Source of the DNA: SFEL01 sp964392455
Lineage (GTDB): Bacteria > Bacillota > Clostridia > Christensenellales > CAG-138
Direction: 5' to 3'
Assembly: GCA_964392455.1 (NCBI GenBank)
Contig: CAYMPG010000004.1
Span: 1 to 64,000 of the forward strand
Length of the DNA: 64,000 nucleotides
Position numbers and translations under genes: made by a program. A model generated the notes under the pieces. The model saw only the letters and a list, made by a program, of their open reading frames with translations. It did not search any database and had not been told where the DNA came from. Positions 16,794 to 25,526 of the stretch are shown here, one piece after another. Position 1 is the first letter of the stretch; each line of letters opens with the position of its first letter.

Positions 16794-17993
16794 ATGGCAA
16801 ATGTAAAGATTAGCCCCATCGGCCTTTTGGATATGCTGTACTTCAAGGGCAAAAAGGTAAAGCGTGAAAAGCACATAATGGAAACCGAAGCAAAGCCCCT
16901 TGCAGCGGATTATCCCACCAACATCAAGGCGGCAGAGCGCCATCCTGATACGCAGGAGTTCATCATATCAGAAATCATCGAAGAAAACTCCGATACCCGC
17001 ACATACATTCTCCGCAAAAAGGACGGCACCAACCCTGCCTTCTTCCGGGCAGGACAGTACCTCGTGGTGCGCCAGTATATTGACGGCAAGCTCATTGCCC
17101 GGCCTGTGTCCCTATCCTCAGGCCCGGAGGATGCCCTGAATGGCTTCTGCTCCATAACGGTAAAGCGTGTACCTGACGGCTTCATGAGCAAGTACATACT
17201 GGATAACTGGAGCATAGGCGATACCGTCACCACCTCAGGCCCCCAGGGCGTATTCTATTACGAGGGCCTCAGGGATGCCCCCAAGGTCATAGCCGCAGTG
17301 GGCGGCAGCGGCATCACCCCCGTTCTGTCCATGGCCAAGGCCATAGCCTCCGGCGATGAGGACTTTGACCTGACCATACTCTATGGCAGCCGCAGCAGGG
17401 AGGATATGCTCTTTGCAGAGGTGCTGGAGGGCATTACCCAAAGGACACCCAAGGTAAAGCTGGTAAATGTATTTTCAGACAAGGCCGAGGAGGGCGCCGA
17501 AAGCGGCTTTATCACGGCTGAGCTCATTAAAAAATACGCAGGCGATGGCCAGTTCAGCGTATTTGCCGCAGGCCCCCAGACCATGTATCGCTTCCTTGAC
17601 GGAGAGGTACGCAAGCTGGGCCTCAGCGAAAAGTTCTACCGGAAGGAAATATTCGGCGCTTCCAAGGAGCCCTGGACTCTGCCCGGCTACCCTGCCCAGG
17701 CAAAGGACAAGACCTTCCAGCTCACGGTAAAGATGTGCGATAAGGTGTATGAAATACCCTGCGCCGCCAATGAAACGGTGCTGGTGGCGCTGGAGCGTGC
17801 AGGCATTGCAGGGCCAAATCGCTGCCGTGGCGGCATATGCGGCTGGTGCCGCAGCAAGCTGCTTGCAGGCGATGTATTCATCCCTGAGGATACCGACGGC
17901 CGCCGTGCAGCAGATAAGGTATATGGCTACATACACCCCTGCGCCTCCTACGCCGTAAGCGATTTGACCATCGAAGTACCCTTTAACAAATAA
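16794..17993 (+). CDS. Ferredoxin-NAD(P)H reductase fused to a plant-type 2Fe-2S ferredoxin
   Basis: 399 residues. After a 45-residue leader of unknown role come the flavin-binding barrel (about 55-150, RPVSLSSGPED for FAD), the NAD(P)-binding lobe (VIAAVGGSGITPVLSMAKAI and FAAGPQTMY), and a C-terminal 2Fe-2S domain (about 310-399) with CRGGICGWC and a distal HPCASYA cysteine. This is the layout of phthalate-dioxygenase-reductase/Hmp-like electron-transfer proteins and should pass electrons from NAD(P)H through FAD to the iron-sulfur centre, presumably to the FAD enzyme encoded 1 nt upstream. GGAGG inside the end of the upstream gene serves as ribosome site. Confidence 0.88.
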   Translation: MANVKISPIGLLDMLYFKGKKVKREKHIMETEAKPLAADYPTNIKAAERHPDTQEFIISEIIEENSDTRTYILRKKDGTNPAFFRAGQYLVVRQYIDGKLIARPVSLSSGPEDALNGFCSITVKRVPDGFMSKYILDNWSIGDTVTTSGPQGVFYYEGLRDAPKVIAAVGGSGITPVLSMAKAIASGDEDFDLTILYGSRSREDMLFAEVLEGITQRTPKVKLVNVFSDKAEEGAESGFITAELIKKYAGDGQFSVFAAGPQTMYRFLDGEVRKLGLSEKFYRKEIFGASKEPWTLPGYPAQAKDKTFQLTVKMCDKVYEIPCAANETVLVALERAGIAGPNRCRGGICGWCRSKLLAGDVFIPEDTDGRRAADKVYGYIHPCASYAVSDLTIEVPFNK

Positions 17994-18009
17994 AAGCATT
18001 TTGCAAAGC

Positions 18010-18050
18010 AAAAAAACATCAGAGTGTCTGCAAACGCTCTGATGTTTTTT
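18010..18050 (+). terminator. Terminator of the FAD/ferredoxin reductase operon
   Basis: AACATCAGAG pairs with CTCTGATGTT, extended by a GT wobble and a G-C pair, followed by TTTTTT. The A-rich left flank lets it serve the convergent gene too. Confidence 0.85.
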
Positions 18051-18071
18051 ATAATATGGTAATCTGCTTTA

Positions 18072-19037
18072 TTATTTTCTCATATCGGATATAAGCTGGG
18101 GCAGTGTTTCGTAGCCGGTAAGGGCGCTGTTTGCCTGGCTGAAGGCAAGCACATCGTTTTCCACCTCTGCCCAGCCCTGCACCGGGTTCACCGGGAAGGC
18201 ATTATCCTGCTTTGCATCCGGGCTGTCCGTAAGGAAGAATAGATAGGTGCAGCCCTCCTTAAGCTCCATTATATCATTTTTGCCAAAGGATACAGGCTCA
18301 AGGGTGGCACTGTCTATCATGCCGACAGCGGATTCGGGTATGTACATGAGCTGAACGGTGCTGCCGTACTTAAGGGCACCCTTCACGCTGCCGTATACCT
18401 CAAGGGCAACTGTAGCAGCCGGGGCCTTTCTTTCTACGGTGCTTCCTCCCTCCTGGGAGCGGAAACTGGTGTTTTTCATGGAGGATACCGACTGCACCCT
18501 GCCTATGAATATGCTTTCCGAGGCCTCCATAAGCGCCTCAAGGCTGCTGTGATAATATACGGCTGCATGGGAGGTGACTATTTTGTCCATGTCTGCCATG
18601 TCTTTTTTTATGTAATCAAGGGATATCTCTGCGCCGCCGTATTCCACCGTATCGTTGGTTATAACGAAGGGCTCGGCGGATACTGATATATAGGTCTGCT
18701 GATCCTCGGCAAAGTGCACATCCTCTCCGTTGCTAAGATACAGCAGATATTCGCTGCCCTCGCTGAGCTGATCCTTTACCTGAAGAAGCTGGCCCTGCTC
18801 TGCATTGCCTGCAAGCACTTCATCCACCCTGATGCGGCTGACTGTGGCCCCATCGGCCCCGGTAAACGTATCCTGGCATTTTCCGGATATTACAAGGGAA
18901 GCGCTGCGGTAGCTCTGCCGTGCGTCTGAAATGAACCTTTCCCCGGTAACTCCGCCTGCCGGGAGCACCATGCCTATCATAAGCGCCGCCGTGCATGCGG
19001 CAAGCAGTGTGATAAGGGTGATGTGTTTGCTTTTCAT
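18072..19037 (-). CDS. Secreted protein with two internally repeated domains, function unknown
   Basis: 321 residues from the ATG at 19037, chosen because AAGGAGG stands 7 nt before it. A basic start and hydrophobic stretch (ITLITLLAACTAALMIGMVL) act as signal peptide or anchor. Two similar domains follow: residues about 42-130 (ASLVISGKCQD, RVDEVLAGNAEQGQ, EGSEYLLYLSNG) and about 185-300 (ESIFIGRVQSV, ALEVYGSVKGALKYGS, EGCTYLFFLTDS). Each has the pattern: exposed strand with GKx or GRV, a strand ending V-x-x-V-x-x-x-K-G, then a GxxYLxFL strand. I know this pattern from uncharacterised surface proteins of Firmicutes but cannot assign a function. It is a single gene convergent with the redox operon. 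Confidence 0.75.
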   Translation of the reverse strand: MKSKHITLITLLAACTAALMIGMVLPAGGVTGERFISDARQSYRSASLVISGKCQDTFTGADGATVSRIRVDEVLAGNAEQGQLLQVKDQLSEGSEYLLYLSNGEDVHFAEDQQTYISVSAEPFVITNDTVEYGGAEISLDYIKKDMADMDKIVTSHAAVYYHSSLEALMEASESIFIGRVQSVSSMKNTSFRSQEGGSTVERKAPAATVALEVYGSVKGALKYGSTVQLMYIPESAVGMIDSATLEPVSFGKNDIMELKEGCTYLFFLTDSPDAKQDNAFPVNPVQGWAEVENDVLAFSQANSALTGYETLPQLISDMRK

Positions 19038-19124
19038 TTTCCGCCTCCTTTCCAGTGAGGATGCCCTGTAGGAAATAAATTCCTCTCTACTGTATATAAC
19101 GTATGTAATGGCCAAATGGTTGCA

Positions 19125-19718
19125 TTACATTTCTCTGCGGCCCTCCATGGCCTTGAGCAGAGTCATTTCATCCACATATTCAAGGTTGCCGCCTATGGGT
19201 ATGCCGTGGGCTATGCGGGTGGCCTTTATGCCCCGCTGCTTCAGCAGCTTGGATATGTATACTGCGGTGGCCTCCCCCTCAACATCCGGATTGGTAGCAA
19301 GTATCACCTCGGTGATGCCCTCCTTATCCAGCCTGTCCATAAGCTCCTTTATGCGTATATCCTCCGGGCCCACCCCGTCCATTGGGGATATGGTGCCGCC
19401 CAGCACATGATATGCCCCGCGGAATTCCCGCATTTTTTCCATGGAAACTATGTCCCTTGCATCCTCCACCACGCAGAGGGTGCCGCTTTTGCGGGCAGGG
19501 TCTCTGCAAATGGCGCAGGGGTCACTATCGGTATAGTTGCCGCATATGGGGCAGTGATGTATGGTATCCCTGGCCCGGTTTATTGCGGCAGCTATTTCCC
19601 TTGCCGCAGGCTCAGGCATATCCAGAATAAAGTATGCAAGCCGCTGGGCGCTTTTTGCTCCCACTCCGGGCAGGCGGCTAAGCTGCGCCACCAATGCGCC
19701 TATCGGATCATTTGCCAT
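19125..19718 (-). CDS. recR: Recombination mediator RecR
   Basis: 197 residues, the usual length. RecR loads RecA at gaps with RecF and RecO. Visible parts are the helix-hairpin-helix LSRLPGVGAKSAQRLAYF, the C4 zinc finger CPICGNYTDSDPCAIC, and the Toprim domain with VVEDARD and the ILATNPDVEGEATAVYI segment. It starts 4 nt after the ybaB stop and forms with it and dnaX the conserved dnaX-ybaB-recR order. Confidence 0.97.
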   Translation of the reverse strand: MANDPIGALVAQLSRLPGVGAKSAQRLAYFILDMPEPAAREIAAAINRARDTIHHCPICGNYTDSDPCAICRDPARKSGTLCVVEDARDIVSMEKMREFRGAYHVLGGTISPMDGVGPEDIRIKELMDRLDKEGITEVILATNPDVEGEATAVYISKLLKQRGIKATRIAHGIPIGGNLEYVDEMTLLKAMEGRREM

Positions 19719-19721
19719 GGC

Positions 19722-20057
19722 TTAGAACCCAAGCCCCATGCCGCCGGTGAGCCTGCCCATTTCGGAATTGACAGCCTCATCAGCCATGCGTATAGCCTCA
19801 TTTACAGCGGAAAGCACCAAATCCTGCAGCATCTCCACATCGTCAGGGTCTACACAGGATGGATCTATCTCTATGGACTTAAGGGTCTTGCTGCCGTATG
19901 CCGTAGCCTTTACCACGCCGCCGCCCACTGTGGCAGTGAACTCACGGGCCTGAAGCTCCTCCTGCATGCGCTGCATATCCTGCTGCATTTTCTGAGCCTG
20001 CTTCATAAGCTGCTGCATATTTGCCCCGCCCATTCCGGGGAATCCGCCTTTTGCCAT
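19722..20057 (-). CDS. YbaB/EbfC family nucleoid-associated protein
   Basis: 111 residues. YbaB/EbfC proteins are small dimers that bind DNA. The N-terminus is rich in Gly and Met (KGGFPGMGGANMQQLMKQAQ), followed by a long helix (KMQQDMQRMQEELQAREFTA) and the strand region GGGVVKATAYGSKTLKSIEI, all characteristic. It lies between dnaX and recR, but unlike many genomes a terminator and a separate promoter divide it from dnaX, so ybaB-recR can be made on their own. Confidence 0.95.
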   Translation of the reverse strand: MAKGGFPGMGGANMQQLMKQAQKMQQDMQRMQEELQAREFTATVGGGVVKATAYGSKTLKSIEIDPSCVDPDDVEMLQDLVLSAVNEAIRMADEAVNSEMGRLTGGMGLGF

Positions 20058-20116
20058 TGTTTACCTCCGGGATTTACTCATGGTGAATACAGGCTGACCT
20101 ACTTCACCCTGTGGGA

Positions 20117-20145
20117 ATTATACCACACTTTGTATGGGTATTCAA
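20117..20145 (-). promoter_or_regulatory. Promoter of ybaB-recR
   Basis: TTGAAT, 17-nt spacer, TATAAT on the minus strand, 59 nt before the ybaB start. It lies in the 222-bp dnaX-ybaB gap, which otherwise holds only the dnaX terminator. Confidence 0.75.
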
Positions 20146-20233
20146 CGAAGCACCGCAAAATACAGACTTTTGTAATGATTTTCCATAGTTTTGACACGCT
20201 TTGGTCATATGGGCGCATAGCTTTTGTCATAAA

Positions 20234-20266
20234 GAGGGCCTTCCCGCCCGAAAGCAGAAAGGCCCG
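20234..20266 (-). terminator. Terminator after dnaX
   Basis: GGGCCTT pairs with AAGGCCC on the minus strand around a C/G-rich loop and is followed by TCTTTATG, 14 nt past the dnaX stop. Confidence 0.65.
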
Positions 20267-20279
20267 CACCAATGCATAA

Positions 20280-21929
20280 TCAATCTATCGTTCTGAAGGC
20301 CTTGCCAAAAAGGTCTCTCCCCGTCTCCTCCAGCGTGGCCTGAGCCCCCATGGAGAGGCGCAGGGTATAGCCGGGTATGGCCTCCGCAGCGGCAGCATTC
20401 AGCTTATCCGCTCCGTTTTTATCTGTAAGGGTCTTATATGACATCTCCCTGTCGAACTTTACGACAAGGATGCCATTTGCCGCCTCTGTGGGCTTGCCAA
20501 ATCTTGCAAGCACGCTGAGAGCAGCATCCACCTCACTGAGCTTTTTTATCACCGCATCCCACAGGGCCTTGGGTTCTCCTTCTGCCGCGGGCTCCACGGC
20601 AGCCCTTGCTGCCGGCTCCTGTGCAGGCGGCTGCTTTGCCGGGGCCTGCCGCCTTACCTTTGGCGGATCCGGGTCAAAGGGAGGCTCCTCATCAAAGGGC
20701 GGCGCAGAGTCAAAGTCCGGCATGGGGGGCGCAGGCGGCTCCTCCTGCCTGCTATACGCCGGGGCTGCAATAGCTCCCTGCTTTATCTCCCGCTCCAGCT
20801 TTTCCACTCTTTCCAGTATATCATCCAGGGTGCGCTTTTCCTCGGGGCGCGCTATGCGTACCAGGGTGCTTTCTATCAGCGCCCGCTGGGAGGTCACGGT
20901 GCGTAGCCTGCCCTCGGCCTGCAATAGCAGCTCATTGGCCCTTAGCAGGCGCATTTCTCCTGCGTCCTTTGCCTGCTGCTGATAGAGGGCCATGGCATCC
21001 TCGGTGCAATCCAGCACATCGCTGCAATGGCCGCACAGCTTTGTGACGAGCAGGGCCCGCATATGCAGCGTCATATCGTTAAGAAACACTTTAAGGTCTC
21101 TGCCATCTCGCACTACCCTGTCCAGCAGTCTTAATACCCGGGGGGAATCTGCCGATATCAGCGCCTCTGACATTTCAAACAGGAACCCCTCCTCCATGCT
21201 GCCCAGCACGCCGTATACATCCTCTGTGGATACATAATTGCCGCAGAAGGACAGGCACTGGTCTGCAAGGGAAAGGCAGTCTCTCATGCCGCCCTCTGCC
21301 GCCCGGGCTATGGCCAGCATGCCTTCATCCTCTATCTCTGCCCCTATCTGAAGCAGTATTTCCCTCATTCGGCGCACCATATCCCCCACGCTCAGCCTGT
21401 GAAAATCCATTCGCTGACAGCGGGAGATTATGGTGGCAGGTATCTTCTGGGCCTCTGTGGTAGCCAGTATGAACATTACATGGGCCGGCGGCTCCTCAAG
21501 AGTTTTAAGCAGGGCATGAAATGCAGTATTTGAGGCGGCAAGGGCATGGGCCTCGTCTATTATGTACACCTTGCGCTTCAGCTCAAGGGGCATAAAGGAG
21601 GCCTTTTCGATTATATCCCTTATGTCATTTACGCTGTTATTGCTGGCGGCGTCCAGCTCCACTATATCTGCACATTCGCCTGCGGTCTTAAGGCAGGCCT
21701 CGCATTTTCCGCAGGGCTCACCATCCACCGGCGAAAGGCAGTTTACCGCCCTTGCAAGTATCCTTGCGGCGCTGGTCTTGCCGGTGCCTCTGGTGCCGGC
21801 AAAAAGGTATGCATGGGCCGTCTGGCCTGACTGCACCTGGTTTTTAAGTATGGTAGTTATATGATCCTGGCCTATCATTTCGGAAAATGTGACCGGGCGA
21901 TATTGCCTGTAAAGGGCACGGTAGCTCAT
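20280..21929 (-). CDS. dnaX: DNA polymerase III subunit gamma/tau
   Basis: 549 residues. Clamp-loader ATPase that opens the beta clamp. Visible are YRQYRPVTFSEMIGQDHITT at the N-terminus, Walker A GTRGTGKTSAARI, the zinc-binding cluster CLSPVDGEPCGKCEAC, Walker B IIDEAHAL and the SRC sensor ATIISRCQRMDFHR. A Pro-rich linker (about 385-430) leads to the C-terminal polymerase-contact region. The start matches the family N-terminus MSYRALYRQYRP. I saw no obvious programmed frameshift site and did not test for one rigorously. Confidence 0.96.
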   Translation of the reverse strand: MSYRALYRQYRPVTFSEMIGQDHITTILKNQVQSGQTAHAYLFAGTRGTGKTSAARILARAVNCLSPVDGEPCGKCEACLKTAGECADIVELDAASNNSVNDIRDIIEKASFMPLELKRKVYIIDEAHALAASNTAFHALLKTLEEPPAHVMFILATTEAQKIPATIISRCQRMDFHRLSVGDMVRRMREILLQIGAEIEDEGMLAIARAAEGGMRDCLSLADQCLSFCGNYVSTEDVYGVLGSMEEGFLFEMSEALISADSPRVLRLLDRVVRDGRDLKVFLNDMTLHMRALLVTKLCGHCSDVLDCTEDAMALYQQQAKDAGEMRLLRANELLLQAEGRLRTVTSQRALIESTLVRIARPEEKRTLDDILERVEKLEREIKQGAIAAPAYSRQEEPPAPPMPDFDSAPPFDEEPPFDPDPPKVRRQAPAKQPPAQEPAARAAVEPAAEGEPKALWDAVIKKLSEVDAALSVLARFGKPTEAANGILVVKFDREMSYKTLTDKNGADKLNAAAAEAIPGYTLRLSMGAQATLEETGRDLFGKAFRTID

Positions 21930-21963
21930 GTAAGCACCTCACAAAAATATTTTCACTAATAGC

Positions 21964-21992
21964 ATTTTAACATTCTGCCCCGGAGCAAACAA
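21964..21992 (-). promoter_or_regulatory. Promoter of dnaX
   Basis: TTGTTT, 17-nt spacer, TAAAAT on the minus strand, 34 nt before the dnaX start. It is back to back with the trpS promoter. Confidence 0.6.
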
Positions 21993-21999
21993 GGGATTG

Positions 22000-22028
22000 T
22001 TGCCATCCCCCGCCAAATAAAGTATAAT
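22000..22028 (+). promoter_or_regulatory. Promoter of trpS
   Basis: TTGCCA, 17-nt spacer, TATAAT on the plus strand. The predicted transcript start (about 22035) leaves a leader of about 35 nt, too short for a T-box, so trpS is not under T-box control here. Confidence 0.75.
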
Positions 22029-22070
22029 ATTTCGATGAAACCCGCTTATCAAATGGAGGTATATACCAAA

Positions 22071-23072
22071 ATGCTCGAAACCCAGAAAAAGATCGTTCTC
22101 AGCGGAATACAGCCCTCCGGCTCCCCCACATTGGGCAACTATGTGGGTGCGCTGAAAAACTGGTATCTTCTCCAGACAGAGGACAGATACTGCTATTACT
22201 GCGTTGCAAATATGCATGCCCTCACCGTCCGTCAGGACCCTGCCGAGCTTCGCAAGCGTGCCACCGATACCATAGCGCTGCTGCTGGCCTGCGGCATAGA
22301 CCCGGAAAAGTCCGTCCTTTTCATACAGTCCCACGTGCCTGAGCACGCCGAGCTCAACTGGGTGCTTTGCTGCAATACCTATATGGGTGAGCTTTCCCGC
22401 ATGACCCAGTTTAAGGATAAATCCGCCAAGCACGCCGACAATATCAATGCCGGCCTTTTCACCTACCCTGTGCTTATGGCGGGAGACATACTGCTGTATC
22501 AGTCAGACCTGGTGCCTGTGGGTGCAGATCAGAAGCAGCACATTGAGATCGCCCGTGATATAGCCATCCGCTTTAACAATGCCTATGGCGAGGCCTTCAC
22601 AGTACCCGAGGGCTTTATGCCCAAAATCGGCGGCAGGGTTATGAGCCTGCAGGATCCCTCCATGAAGATGAGCAAATCTGACCCCAATCCCAATGGATTT
22701 GTGGCCATTATGGACGATCCCGCCGTCATAATGAAAAAATTCAAGCGTGCCGTTACCGACAGCGATACCTTCATCGCCTTTGATCCTGAAAACAAGCCCG
22801 GCGTATCCAACCTGCTCTCCATTTACACCTCCTTTACAGGCCTTACCATGGATGAAGCAGTTGCACACTTTGACGGGCTGGGCTATGGCTCCCTTAAGAC
22901 TGAGGTGGCTGAGGCGGTCATCGCCGGGCTGGAGCCTGTGCAGGCAGAGTACAAGCGTGTCCTTGCAGACAAGGCATACCTTGAAAAAGTAATCACAGAC
23001 GGCGCCGAAAAGGCCCGTGCTCAGGCCTCCCGCACCCTTCGCAAGGTGTACAGAAAGGTCGGCCTTGCCTGA
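22071..23072 (+). CDS. trpS: Tryptophanyl-tRNA synthetase
   Basis: 333 residues from the ATG at 22071, preceded by TGGAGG; an in-frame ATG at 22035 would fall at the transcript start and is not used. Class I synthetase charging tRNA-Trp. It has the HIGH-type motif as GIQPSGSPTLGNYVGAL, the family segment PVLMAGDILLYQSDLVPVG and the KMSKS loop KMSKSDPNP. Length is normal for the bacterial enzyme. It stands alone between its own promoter and terminator. Confidence 0.97.
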   Translation: MLETQKKIVLSGIQPSGSPTLGNYVGALKNWYLLQTEDRYCYYCVANMHALTVRQDPAELRKRATDTIALLLACGIDPEKSVLFIQSHVPEHAELNWVLCCNTYMGELSRMTQFKDKSAKHADNINAGLFTYPVLMAGDILLYQSDLVPVGADQKQHIEIARDIAIRFNNAYGEAFTVPEGFMPKIGGRVMSLQDPSMKMSKSDPNPNGFVAIMDDPAVIMKKFKRAVTDSDTFIAFDPENKPGVSNLLSIYTSFTGLTMDEAVAHFDGLGYGSLKTEVAEAVIAGLEPVQAEYKRVLADKAYLEKVITDGAEKARAQASRTLRKVYRKVGLA

Positions 23073-23091
23073 TACGATTTTTAAGCTGCCC

Positions 23092-23120
23092 AAGCCGTTC
23101 TCCTGTGAGAGCGGCTTTTT
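23092..23120 (+). terminator. Terminator of trpS
   Basis: AAGCCG and CGGCTT close a short hairpin with an inner CTC/GAG, followed by TTTTTC, 20 nt after the stop. Confidence 0.75.
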
Positions 23121-23165
23121 CATTTGCCCATGATTCAATTTTTTGAAATAATGTTGTCAGTTTCA

Positions 23166-23194
23166 TTGCACCGGGGGCCGCAGAATGATACAAT
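23166..23194 (+). promoter_or_regulatory. Promoter of the DegV-family gene
   Basis: TTGCAC, 17-nt spacer, TACAAT, 33 nt ahead of the start codon; GAAAGG provides the ribosome site. Confidence 0.65.
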
Positions 23195-23226
23195 AAACCA
23201 TATAAAACTACGAAAGGCAGCAAAAA

Positions 23227-24078
23227 ATGGCCTGTTCAGAAAAAAAGATAAAGCTCCTTGCAGATTCCTCAAGCGACCTGCTGTGCATGGATGGAGTGGA
23301 CTACGCCTCTGTTCCCCTGATAATATCCGCAAACGGCGTAGACTATGTGGATGACGAAAAGCTGGATACCCACGCAATGCTGGATGACCTTATGGCTCAC
23401 AAGGGCCGCTCCTATACTGCCTGCCCCGGGGTGGAGCAGTGGATGCAGGGCTTTGACGGGGCAGATGAAATATACGTGGCCACCATCACCAGCAACCTTT
23501 CAGGCTCATACAATGCTGCCTGCGCTGCCCGTGACATTTATCTGCATGACCATCCCGATGCAAAAATATGCATATTCGATACCCTTTCCACAGGGCCTGA
23601 GATGCTGCTGTTTATGGAAAAGGTGGCAGCGCTCGTAAAGGAGCATATCCCCTTTGAGGATGTTTGCCGCCAGGCCAGAGATTACCTTAAGGGCACCCGT
23701 CTATTCTTCGTGCTGGAATCGCTCCACTGTCTGGCCCAGAATGGCAGGGTCAGCAAGCTCACCGCCTCTGCCGTGGAAATGCTGGGCATGCGCCTTTTAG
23801 GCACCGCCAGCACCGAGGGCACCCTTGAGGTGCTTACAAAGGTGCGGGGCAAGGTAAGGGCAAAGGCTGCGCTGCTGGAGCATCTTAAGGAGGCTCTCTA
23901 TCACGGCGGGCGCATGGCCATATCATACGTTGAAAATCTGGAGCTGGCCCAGGCGGTAAAGGAAGCCATATTAAAGGAATTCCCCGGGGCGGACATATCC
24001 GTATACCCCGCCCGTGGCCTGTGCAGCTACTATGCTGAGCGTGGCGGCCTGCTGCTGGGCTGCGAATGTGACAAATAG
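23227..24078 (+). CDS. DegV family fatty-acid-binding protein (FakB-like)
   Basis: 283 residues, normal for the family. DegV/FakB proteins hold one fatty acid in a deep pocket and present it to FakA for phosphorylation. It has LLADSSSDL at the start (the T/S-D-S/T motif), the SNLSGSYNAACAA phosphate-contact loop, IFDTLSTGPEM, and the LESLHCLAQNGRVSKL segment. FakA itself is encoded at 7977-9608. Which fatty acid it prefers cannot be read from the sequence. Single gene with its own promoter and terminator. Confidence 0.92.
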   Translation: MACSEKKIKLLADSSSDLLCMDGVDYASVPLIISANGVDYVDDEKLDTHAMLDDLMAHKGRSYTACPGVEQWMQGFDGADEIYVATITSNLSGSYNAACAARDIYLHDHPDAKICIFDTLSTGPEMLLFMEKVAALVKEHIPFEDVCRQARDYLKGTRLFFVLESLHCLAQNGRVSKLTASAVEMLGMRLLGTASTEGTLEVLTKVRGKVRAKAALLEHLKEALYHGGRMAISYVENLELAQAVKEAILKEFPGADISVYPARGLCSYYAERGGLLLGCECDK

Positions 24079-24084
24079 CATAAC

Positions 24085-24117
24085 AAAGCCGTTTACCACA
24101 ATGGTAAGCGGCTTTTT
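24085..24117 (+). terminator. Terminator of the DegV-family gene
   Basis: AAAGCCG(T)TTACCA pairs with TGGTAAGCGGCTTT with one mismatch, followed by TT, 6 nt past the stop. Confidence 0.75.
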
Positions 24118-24165
24118 AAATGCTTCGATTTTTATCCTTCCCGTTCGCTGCCGGGCAGGATTACA

Positions 24166-24205
24166 AAATAAATATCCCTCCTATGCGGAGGGATATTTAT
24201 TTATT
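24166..24205. terminator. Terminator of the hisS-aspS-rseC-glyA operon
   Basis: AAATAAATATCCCTCC pairs perfectly with GGAGGGATATTTATTT around ATGC-type loop bases; T-runs exist in both directions. It lies 16 nt past the glyA stop. Confidence 0.85.
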
Positions 24206-24220
24206 GTTTTATCCTTTTCT

Positions 24221-25468
24221 TCAGTTCAGCTCATCATACAGAGGATGCCTTGCGGTCATCTCCCTTACTGCGGCGCTCACCTCAGGCAGCGCTGCCTCTC
24301 CTTCCCTTATTACCCGGGCAATGAGCCTGCCTATATATGCAAACTCCTCCTCGTTGAAGCCACGGGTAGTGGCAGCCGGAGTGCCTATGCGAAGGCCGCT
24401 CGTTTCCCGCATACTGCGGGTATCGTTGGGCACGGTGTTTTTATTCAGGGTGATGTGGGCCCTGTCCAGCAGCTCCTCTGCCTGCCTGCCGCTTATTCCA
24501 TCAGGGCCAAGGTCAACAAGCATAAGGTGGTTATCCGTGCCGCCGGATACCAGCCGCAGCCCTTCCTCTGCAAGGCTGCCCGCTATTGCCCTGGCATTGC
24601 TCAGCACACGCTGCTGATACTCCCTGAACTCGGGGCTCTGGGCCGCCTCAAGGCATACTGCCTTTGCCGCAATTATGTGCATAAGGGGGCCGCCCTGTAT
24701 GCCTGGGAATATGGCCTTATCTATGGCCTGGGCATAGCTGCTTCTGCAAAGTATCATGCCGCCCCTTGGGCCGCGCAGCGTTTTATGGGTTGTGGTGGTG
24801 ACAACGTCAGCATAGGGCACGGGGTTCATGTGCAGACCTGCCGCCACAAGCCCCGCAATATGGGCCATATCCACCATCAGCAGCGCCTCTGCCTCATCGG
24901 CTATCCGGCGAAATGCTGCGAAATCTATGGCTCTCGGATATGCCGATGCACCTGCAACTATCAGCCTTGGCCGGTATTTCAGGGCCATTTCCCTTACCAT
25001 ATCGTAATCTATGGTTTCAGTGGCAGGATTCAGCCCGTATGATATGAATTCATACTGCCTGCCCGAAAAATTCACCGGGCTGCCATGGGTTAGATGCCCC
25101 CCGTGGGAAAGGTCCATGCCCAGCACCCTGTCGCCATTTTTAAGGAGCGCATGGTACACCGCCATATTCGCCCCCGAGCCGCTATGGGGCTGCACGTTTG
25201 CATGCTCAGCGCCAAAAAGCTCGCATGCCCTTTCCCGGGCAATATTTTCCACCTTATCCACATACCCGCAGCCGCCATAATAGCGCCTGCCGGGATAGCC
25301 CTCTGCGTATTTATTGGTAAGGTGGCTGCCCGCCGCCGCCATAACTGCGGGGGAGACGAAGTTTTCAGAGGCGATAAGCTCTATATGGCTGCGCTGGCGC
25401 TCAAGCTCCTGCTCCATTGCCTCAGCCACATCCGGCGCAGTTCGCCGTATCAGTTCAATATCCATCAT
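24221..25468 (-). CDS. glyA: Serine hydroxymethyltransferase
   Basis: 415 residues from the first of two adjacent ATGs (25468), preceded by AGGGGG at about 10 nt; the second ATG is also possible. PLP enzyme converting serine and tetrahydrofolate to glycine and methylene-tetrahydrofolate. Landmarks are HIELIASENFVSPAVM, TNKYAEGYPGRRYYGGC, VQPHSGSGANM, and the PLP-lysine block TTTTHKTLRGPRGGMI. It is the last gene of the hisS operon, separated from rseC by 125 nt containing a perfect 10-bp hairpin. Confidence 0.97.
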   Translation of the reverse strand: MMDIELIRRTAPDVAEAMEQELERQRSHIELIASENFVSPAVMAAAGSHLTNKYAEGYPGRRYYGGCGYVDKVENIARERACELFGAEHANVQPHSGSGANMAVYHALLKNGDRVLGMDLSHGGHLTHGSPVNFSGRQYEFISYGLNPATETIDYDMVREMALKYRPRLIVAGASAYPRAIDFAAFRRIADEAEALLMVDMAHIAGLVAAGLHMNPVPYADVVTTTTHKTLRGPRGGMILCRSSYAQAIDKAIFPGIQGGPLMHIIAAKAVCLEAAQSPEFREYQQRVLSNARAIAGSLAEEGLRLVSGGTDNHLMLVDLGPDGISGRQAEELLDRAHITLNKNTVPNDTRSMRETSGLRIGTPAATTRGFNEEEFAYIGRLIARVIREGEAALPEVSAAVREMTARHPLYDELN

Positions 25469-25526
25469 GCCGGTGTTTCCCCCTGCCTTCCTGCTTATTA
25501 ACAGGGCCATTTTCGGCCCCTATAAT

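Noticed and set aside
22029..22071. T-box or other riboswitch ahead of trpS
   Set aside because: The promoter at 22000-22028 leaves only about 35 nt of leader, too short for such structures.
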